Below, one piece after another: positions 58,420 to 64,000 of a stretch of 64,000 bases of DNA (the stretch's first letter is position 1; each line of letters begins with the position of its first letter). The position numbers and the translations under genes were made by a program. Origin of the DNA: Agromyces hippuratus (lineage in GTDB: Bacteria > Actinomycetota > Actinomycetes > Actinomycetales > Microbacteriaceae); NCBI RefSeq assembly GCF_013410355.1, contig NZ_JACCFI010000001.1, positions 868,001-932,000 on the forward strand, given 5' to 3'. The notes under the pieces are model-generated. The model saw only the letters and a program-made list of their open reading frames with translations, ran no database searches and had not been told where the DNA came from.

Positions 58420-59886
58420 TCACGCCCGCCGCTTGCGCACGAGCGCGATGAACATCGCGTCGGTGCCGTGCCGGTGCGGCCAGAGCTGCACGGTTTCGGG
58501 CGAGCCGGCGAGATCGAGCGGATGCCTCGACACGCCGTCGATCACGGAACGCGTATCGAGCTGCTCGACGGACTCCCCCGCTCGTCGGACCGCCGCGGCG
58601 AGGGTGCCGTGGGTCTCGCCGGTGTGCGGCGAGCACGTGACGTAGGCGAGGATGCCGCCGGGCGCGAGAGCTGCGAACGCACTGTCGAACAGCTGCCCTT
58701 GGAGCTTCGTGAGCTCGGCGACATCCGATGGGGCCTTGCGCCACCGTGCCTCGGGGCGGCGACGGAGCGCACCCAGCCCGGTGCACGGGGCGTCGAGCAG
58801 GATGCGGTCGAAGCCGTCCGGGGCGCCGAGCGCCTCGAGGTCGAGCTCGCGGCCGTCACCGACGTGCACCTCGACGTCGAGCGGAACGCCGACGATCGCC
58901 TTGCGCACGAGTTCGGCACGAGCGGGCACCGTCTCGTTCGCAGCGAGCACCGCGCCGCTCGCGAGCGCCTCGGCTGCGAGTACGGCCGTCTTTCCGCCGG
59001 GGCCGGCGCACAGGTCGAGCCAGCGCTCCCCCGCGCGAACGGGCTCTGCACGGCTGAGCGCGAGCGCCGCGAGCTGGGAGCCTTCGTCCTGCACCCGGAT
59101 GCGACCGCCCGAGCGCTCGGCCGCTGCGATCGGGTCGGCGGCGACGGCGCCGATCGGCGAGAACTGGTCGGGCTCGAGGCCCTCGATGCCGTCGGTGTCG
59201 ACGTCGAGGCCCGGCAGCACGGCGAGGTTCACGCGCGGTGAGGCGTTGTCGGCGTCGAGCAGCTGCTCGAGCTCATCGGCCCGGCCCTCGTGGTCGAGGG
59301 CGGTCCGGAGCGCCCGCACGATCCACTCGGGGTGGCTCGTGACGGCTCCGAGGCGAGCGTCTTCGCTGCTCGCCTCCTCGGCGACGAGTTCGCGCCACTC
59401 CTCGGGAGACGTGCGCGAGATCGTGCGGAGCACGGCGTTCGCGAACCCTGCCGCCTTCGGGGCGACGCGTCGCGCGAGCTCGACCTGCTCGTTGACCGCG
59501 GCATGCGTGGCGACGCGAGTGGCCAGCAACTGGTGCGCGCCGAGCCGGAGCACGTCGAGCACCGCGGGGTCGATCGCCGACGCCGGGCGGTTCGCCGCGA
59601 GCTCGATCACGCGGTCGTAGAAGCCCTGCATGCGGAGCGTTCCATAGGTCAGCTCGGTCGCGAATGCGGCGTCAGCCCGGTCGAGGCCGGCGCGACGGAT
59701 GCGCGTGGGCAGCAGCAGGTTCGCGTAGGCCTCGTCGGCGCGCACGGCCTCGAGCACCTCGACGGCGACGATGCGCGCGGGGGCGATGCGCGGCTGCGCC
59801 GGACGGGCCTGCGCGGGGCGATTCGAGCCTCCCCCGCCGCTGCGACGCCGGCCGCCGTCGCCGCTTCCGCCGCGACCGCCGCTCAT
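58420..59886 (-). CDS. rsmB: 16S rRNA (cytosine-967-C5)-methyltransferase
   Basis: SAM-dependent methylase of small-subunit rRNA. About 488 residues: an N-terminal NusB-like domain (FATELTYGTLRMQGFYDRVI) and a C-terminal Rossmann methylase with DLCAGPGGKTA, DAPCTGLG and the catalytic cysteine in TCSPHTGE. The extreme N-terminus is a Gly/Arg-rich stretch (SGGRGGSGDGGRRRSGGGG). ATG at 59886 overlaps the fmt stop by 4 nt. Confidence 0.96.
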   Translation of the reverse strand: MSGGRGGSGDGGRRRSGGGGSNRPAQARPAQPRIAPARIVAVEVLEAVRADEAYANLLLPTRIRRAGLDRADAAFATELTYGTLRMQGFYDRVIELAANRPASAIDPAVLDVLRLGAHQLLATRVATHAAVNEQVELARRVAPKAAGFANAVLRTISRTSPEEWRELVAEEASSEDARLGAVTSHPEWIVRALRTALDHEGRADELEQLLDADNASPRVNLAVLPGLDVDTDGIEGLEPDQFSPIGAVAADPIAAAERSGGRIRVQDEGSQLAALALSRAEPVRAGERWLDLCAGPGGKTAVLAAEALASGAVLAANETVPARAELVRKAIVGVPLDVEVHVGDGRELDLEALGAPDGFDRILLDAPCTGLGALRRRPEARWRKAPSDVAELTKLQGQLFDSAFAALAPGGILAYVTCSPHTGETHGTLAAAVRRAGESVEQLDTRSVIDGVSRHPLDLAGSPETVQLWPHRHGTDAMFIALVRKRRA

Positions 59887-60818
59887 CGTGCCACCGCCGT
59901 GGTGCGGCCGGAGCCGCGCCACCAGTCGCCCGCGTCCATGGCCGGCTTGCCGGCCGGTTGCACCCGGCGCAGCTCGAGCGGCGTCGTCGCCGTTCCGATG
60001 AGCACTCGGCGCGCAGCGAGCACGAGTTCGCCGGGCGACAGTGCGGGAACGTCATCGCCGGCGGCGGGCGCGACGAGGTCGAGCACCTTGACCCGCTGCT
60101 CGTCGATCGTCGTCCATGCGCCGGGTTCCGGTGTCACGCCGCGGAACCGTGCGCGCACCTCATCCGCGGGGCGCGTCCAGTCGAGACGGGCGTCGTCGAT
60201 CGACAGCTTCGGAGCGAGGCTCGGCTCGCCGTGCTGCGGCACCGCCCGTGCGGTGCCGTCGGCGATGGCATCCACGACATCGCCGAGTAGCCCGGCCCCG
60301 GAGTCCGCGAGTTCGCCGAGCAGTTCGCCGGCCGTCTCCTCGCCCTGCAGAGGATGCCGCAGCTCCGCGAACACCTCGCCCGCGTCGAGTTCGGGCACGA
60401 GCTGGAACACGGACGCCCCGGTAACCGAGTCGCCCGCGATGAGCGAGTGCTGCACGGGCGCGGCCCCGCGCCAGGCCGGGAGCAGCGAGAAGTGCAGGTT
60501 GATCCAGCCGTGCACCGGAGTCGACAGCAGCGGCTCGCGTACGAGGCCGCCGTAGGCGACGATGACGCCGAGATCGGGTGCCAGCGCTGCGATCTGCGCC
60601 GTCGTGTCGGCATCGAGGCGATTGGCCTCGATCAACGGCACGCCGAGTCGCGACGCGGCCTGGGCGACGGGCGACGGCGTCAGCACGCGCCTGCGCCCGA
60701 GCGGGGCGGGCTGCCGGGTCACGACGCCGACGAGGTCATGGCCGCTCGCCGCGAGACGTTCGAGCGATGGGAGGGCGACGGCAGGAGTGCCGGCGAAGAC
60801 GATGCGGAGCTTCTGCAC
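59883..60818 (-). CDS. fmt: Methionyl-tRNA formyltransferase
   Basis: Formylates initiator Met-tRNA using 10-formyl-THF. 311 residues; catalytic Asn107, His109 and Asp145 (NLHFSLLPAWRGAAP and ELDAGEVF) and the substrate loop VIVAYGGLV are present. No linked def (peptide deformylase) gene is in this window. It follows priA by 27 nt. Confidence 0.97.
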   Translation of the reverse strand: MQKLRIVFAGTPAVALPSLERLAASGHDLVGVVTRQPAPLGRRRVLTPSPVAQAASRLGVPLIEANRLDADTTAQIAALAPDLGVIVAYGGLVREPLLSTPVHGWINLHFSLLPAWRGAAPVQHSLIAGDSVTGASVFQLVPELDAGEVFAELRHPLQGEETAGELLGELADSGAGLLGDVVDAIADGTARAVPQHGEPSLAPKLSIDDARLDWTRPADEVRARFRGVTPEPGAWTTIDEQRVKVLDLVAPAAGDDVPALSPGELVLAARRVLIGTATTPLELRRVQPAGKPAMDAGDWWRGSGRTTAVAR

Positions 60819-60845
60819 ACTCCATTGTCGCCGACCGGAGCGCCG

Positions 60846-62804
60846 CTACGGGACCTCGGGGTCGTCGAAGCGCACGCGGAGCACCGCAGGGCGCTTCGGC
60901 GGCTGGCCGGCGACGGGTCGCCGCCGCTCGGTCGCGACCCGGATCATCTCGGCGCGGAGCGCCTTCGCGACCGCCACTCCCGCGGCGTAGTCGAACCGGA
61001 CGATGCCGCGCTCGAGTCCCTCGTCGGCCGGCACCGGGCCGAGCGAGTCGACACCGGGTGCGGCGTCACGAGCCGCATCGAGCGCCCGGGCGACCAGGGC
61101 CGGCGCCGCCGTCACGCTCGCCACGCGCACGGCCGGAGGGAACCGCAGCGCCCGCCGACTCGCGAGCTCGCCGCTCGCCCATTCCGAGAGCCGCCAGGAT
61201 GCCAGCGACTGCGCGAGCCCGCCCGCCACCCCGACCAGGTAGACCGGCGAGCCGGGAGCCGCGAGCGCCGCGGCGTTCGCCCACCAGCGCAGGCAGTCCT
61301 CAGCGACGCGAAGCGACTCGCGCAGCAGCATCCGCTCGCCGTCGAGCAGGAGCACCGCGCGGTACCCGCCCTCGGCGATCGGCTCGGCGCCGCGGGTCGC
61401 GACGACGAGGGCCGGCTCGGCGCCGACCTTCAGCACCGGCCGTTCGCCGTCGGAGAGGATGACGCGGGCCTTCGGGAACGCGCGACCGAGCTCTTCGGCG
61501 GTGCGGCTCGCCCCGACCGTCACCGCGCGCATTTTCGTGGCCTCGCACACCGGGCACCGCCAGGTGCTCGCACTCGTGCCGCACAGCACGCACCGCGGGT
61601 CGCCGCCGCTGCGCGGCACGACCAGCGCACCGCCGCACGCCGAGCACCGCGCCGGCTCGCGGCAGCGGTCGCACGTGAGCATCGGCGCGTGACCCGGCCG
61701 CGCGACCTGCACGAGCACGGGGCCCTCGAGGAGAGCCTGCTGCGCACCGCGCCAGGCGCTCGACGGGATGCGCGCCGAACCCGGTTCGGGCGACGCCTGC
61801 TGCTCGGTCGGGATGACTTTCGGCCGCACATGCCTGACGGCGGGCACCTCGTGCACCCAGCCGATCTCCACGAGACGCTCGACCTCGACGCTGCGGCTGT
61901 GGCCGAGAAAGAGCAGGGCCGCTCCCGACTGCTCCTGCCGGATGAGGGCAGCGTCACGCGGATGCACGCCCGGCGCGAGCTGTTCGTTCTGGAGCGAGTC
62001 GCCGTCGTCCCAGATCGCGATGAGGCCGAGCCTCGATGCCGGGGCGTAGACGGTCGAGCGGTTGCCGATGATCACGCGCGCGTCGGCGCCGGTGGCGTCG
62101 AGGAATGCACGGAACCGTTCGCCGCCGGTCTGTCGGGCATCGGTGCGGAGCACCCGTCTCGGGTCGACGCGATCGGCGAGCGCCGCCTGCAGCTGCTCCT
62201 GGTCGCGGTAGTCGGGAACGATGATGAGGCTCGACCGGTCGGCCGCGAGCGTGTGCCCCGCCGCCGCTGCGAGCGTCGCCGCCCAAGCCCCGACCCACTC
62301 GCCCGACGAGAGCAGCACCGGGCGAGGATCGGCAGCCAGCGCCATCCGCTCGCCCGCGTCGATGCCCGTCTCGATGCGGCCCGGCTCGTATCCAGGGATC
62401 GCCGCGGCGGGGCCCGGCAGCTCGCCCGGATCGGGTTCTGCCGCCCGCCACGCCCGCTCGGCCCGCACATAGCGGCTCGGGATGGCGACCCGCAGGATGT
62501 CACCGGCGTTGCCGGCCGCGCGGTCGGCCGCCGCACGGGCGAGCGCCCACACCTCGGGCATCAGCAGCGGCACCTCGGACACGACGTCTTCGAGCTCGCT
62601 GAGGCGCCCCTCGAACTCGCTCGTCGAGACGACCTCGACGAGCCACCCGTTGGCGATGCGCCCACCCGAACGCAGCGGCACACGCACGCGCACCCCGGCG
62701 ACGGCGGCTTCACGCAGCCGTTCGGGCACGGCGTAGTCGAAGAGCTGGTCGAGTTGCGGCAGCGGCGAATCGACGAGCACGCGGGCGACGGAGCCGCCTG
62801 CCAC
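60846..62804 (-). CDS. priA: Primosomal protein N' (PriA), helicase-degenerate actinobacterial form
   Basis: 652 residues. It keeps the N-terminal 3'-DNA-binding domain (VLVDSPLPQLDQLFDYAVP) and the zinc-binding cysteine array (CDRCREPARCSACGG, CVLCG, CPVCEATK), but lacks a Walker A loop (the region reads SSGEWVGAWAATLA) and the DEAH-type motif is IAIWDDGD. ATPase and helicase activity are therefore not expected; such forms are known in actinobacteria and may act as a replication-restart scaffold. GTG at 62804 lies one base after the metK stop. Confidence 0.9.
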   Translation of the reverse strand: MAGGSVARVLVDSPLPQLDQLFDYAVPERLREAAVAGVRVRVPLRSGGRIANGWLVEVVSTSEFEGRLSELEDVVSEVPLLMPEVWALARAAADRAAGNAGDILRVAIPSRYVRAERAWRAAEPDPGELPGPAAAIPGYEPGRIETGIDAGERMALAADPRPVLLSSGEWVGAWAATLAAAAGHTLAADRSSLIIVPDYRDQEQLQAALADRVDPRRVLRTDARQTGGERFRAFLDATGADARVIIGNRSTVYAPASRLGLIAIWDDGDSLQNEQLAPGVHPRDAALIRQEQSGAALLFLGHSRSVEVERLVEIGWVHEVPAVRHVRPKVIPTEQQASPEPGSARIPSSAWRGAQQALLEGPVLVQVARPGHAPMLTCDRCREPARCSACGGALVVPRSGGDPRCVLCGTSASTWRCPVCEATKMRAVTVGASRTAEELGRAFPKARVILSDGERPVLKVGAEPALVVATRGAEPIAEGGYRAVLLLDGERMLLRESLRVAEDCLRWWANAAALAAPGSPVYLVGVAGGLAQSLASWRLSEWASGELASRRALRFPPAVRVASVTAAPALVARALDAARDAAPGVDSLGPVPADEGLERGIVRFDYAAGVAVAKALRAEMIRVATERRRPVAGQPPKRPAVLRVRFDDPEVP

Positions 62805-62805
62805 G

Positions 62806-63999
62806 TCAGAGCCCGGAAGCGGAGCGGAGGTCGTCGACGCGGTCGAGGCGCTCCCAGGTGAAGTCGGGCAGCTCACGGCCGAAGTGGCCGTAGCTCGCGG
62901 TCTGGGCGTAGATCGGTCGCAGCAGGTCGAGGTCGCGGATGATCGCGGCGGGCCGCAGGTCGAACACCTCGCGGATCGCGGCGGTGATCTGCTCGTCGGG
63001 CAGCGCGCCGGTGCCGAACGTCTCCACGTAGAGCCCGACGGGGGCCGCCTTGCCGATGGCGTACGCCACCTGCAGCTCGAGACGATCGGCGAGACCCGCT
63101 GCGACCGCGTTCTTCGCGACCCAGCGCATCGCGTACGCCGCCGAGCGGTCGACCTTCGACGGGTCCTTGCCGCTGAACGCGCCGCCGCCGTGTCGGCTCG
63201 CACCGCCGTAGGTGTCGATGATGATCTTGCGGCCGGTGAGGCCGGCGTCGCCCTGCGGGCCGCCGATCTCGAAGCGACCGGTGGGGTTGATGAGCACGTC
63301 GAGATCGGGCCGGGCCAGCTCGACCGTGTCGAGCACCGGGCGGATCACGAGCTCCTCGACCTCGGCGCGGAGCTGCTCGGTCGACACCGCGAGCGTGTGC
63401 TGCGTCGAGAGCACGACCGTCTCGACCGTCTTCGGCACCTGGCCGTCGTAGCCGATCGTGACCTGGGTCTTGCCGTCGGGGCGCAGGTAGTCGAGCTCGC
63501 CGTTCTTGCGCACGGCCGACAGGCGCTCGGCGAGGCGATGCGCGAGCCAGATCGGCACGGGCATGAGCTCGGGGGTCTCGCGCGTGGCGTAGCCGAACAT
63601 GATGCCCTGGTCACCCGCGCCCTGCATGTCGAGCGCGTCGACGCTCGACCCCTCCCGGGATTCGAACGCGTGGTCCACTCCCTGGGCGATGTCGGGCGAC
63701 TGGCCGCCGATCGACACCGAGACGCCGCACGAACGCCCGTCGAACCACGCGTCGGAGGAGTCGTAGCCGATGGAGGTCACGCGCTCGCGCACGATCGCCG
63801 GGATCTCGACGTAGCCGCTCGTGGTGACCTCGCCCGCGACGTGCACGAGGCCGGTCGTCACGAGGGTCTCGACCGCGACGCGGCTGTGGGGGTCCTCGCG
63901 AAGCAGCGCATCGAGGATGGAGTCGGAGATCTGGTCGCAGAGCTTGTCGGGGTGGCCCTCGGTGACCGACTCGGACGTGAAGCGGCGGAGTGCGCTCAT
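62806..63999 (-). CDS. metK: S-adenosylmethionine synthetase
   Basis: Makes SAM from methionine and ATP. 397 residues, complete. FTSESVTEGHPDKLCDQISD contains active-site His16; GAGDQGIMFGYA and GGGAFSGKDPSKVDRSAAY are the two family signatures. The start ATG is one base from the window end, so its promoter lies outside. It starts the run through priA, fmt and rsmB. Confidence 0.98.
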   Translation of the reverse strand: MSALRRFTSESVTEGHPDKLCDQISDSILDALLREDPHSRVAVETLVTTGLVHVAGEVTTSGYVEIPAIVRERVTSIGYDSSDAWFDGRSCGVSVSIGGQSPDIAQGVDHAFESREGSSVDALDMQGAGDQGIMFGYATRETPELMPVPIWLAHRLAERLSAVRKNGELDYLRPDGKTQVTIGYDGQVPKTVETVVLSTQHTLAVSTEQLRAEVEELVIRPVLDTVELARPDLDVLINPTGRFEIGGPQGDAGLTGRKIIIDTYGGASRHGGGAFSGKDPSKVDRSAAYAMRWVAKNAVAAGLADRLELQVAYAIGKAAPVGLYVETFGTGALPDEQITAAIREVFDLRPAAIIRDLDLLRPIYAQTASYGHFGRELPDFTWERLDRVDDLRSASGL

Positions 64000-64000
64000 G

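Overview
This 64 kb window is a chromosomal stretch from a high-GC Gram-positive actinobacterium, most likely a member of the Microbacteriaceae (Agromyces/Microbacterium/Leifsonia-like; the family is an inference from gene order, protein sequences and codon use, the genus is a guess). Evidence includes RbpA, WhiA, OpcA, long-form transaldolase, a helicase-degenerate PriA, many GTG starts, very strong G/C third positions and about 95 percent coding density. There are no phage, IS, CRISPR or rRNA features. One tRNA gene (tRNA-Leu CAA) is present.

Layout: (1) 1-4117, minus: suf Fe-S assembly operon sufB-sufD-Rieske-sufC-sufT (sufT cut by the window edge). (2) 4369-6926: heme A/O genes ctaA (plus) and ctaB (minus) around a left-handed beta-helix protein. 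(3) 7253-15362, plus: pentose phosphate operon tkt-tal-pgi-zwf-opcA-pgl, three of its five junctions being ATGA overlaps. (4) 15441-19906, minus: secG-rbpA, the glycolytic operon gap-pgk-tpiA, and sodA. (5) 20100-29781, minus: whiA, rapZ, uvrC, uvrA (with a LexA/SOS box), uvrB, coaE. (6) 29932-31383, minus: rpsA with a structured leader. (7) 31549-37060, minus: the only accessory-looking block, namely a frameshifted secreted M11-like metalloprotease with C-terminal DUF5648-type repeats, a TIGR01777 epimerase, a DUF4166 protein and a DUF885 protein. (8) 37146-42718: polA, a hotdog thioesterase, an ANTAR response regulator, tRNA-Leu, and pyk. (9) 42790-63999, minus: one long colinear array read metK-priA-fmt-rsmB-rpe-hisE-hisG-hisF-hisI-trpE-(Trp membrane protein)-(small membrane protein)-trpC-trpB-trpA-lgt-gltB-gltD, with many 1-nt gaps or 4-nt overlaps, joining one-carbon supply, translation initiation, His/Trp synthesis and glutamate synthesis.

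Functionally this is central metabolism: oxidative and non-oxidative pentose phosphate flux feeds lower glycolysis (gap, pgk, tpiA, pyk) and supplies ribose-5-phosphate and erythrose-4-phosphate for His and Trp synthesis; gltBD supplies the amino group; suf and cta genes serve Fe-S and heme enzymes; uvrABC and polA repair DNA.

The most interesting non-gene signal is a short DNA word, CGGATGCC (extended CGGATGCCNCG), that recurs throughout the window in both orientations, overrides normal codon choice inside genes, is over-represented in the few intergenic gaps, and three times forms inverted pairs downstream of genes, including a perfect 44-bp palindrome. This resembles the behaviour of DNA uptake sequences or other genome-wide marker words. 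Secondary findings are a micro-duplication between gltB and gltD that creates a 22-codon coupling ORF, a terminator-like hairpin in the rpsA leader, the frameshifted protease, and several GTG-start genes that look leaderless.
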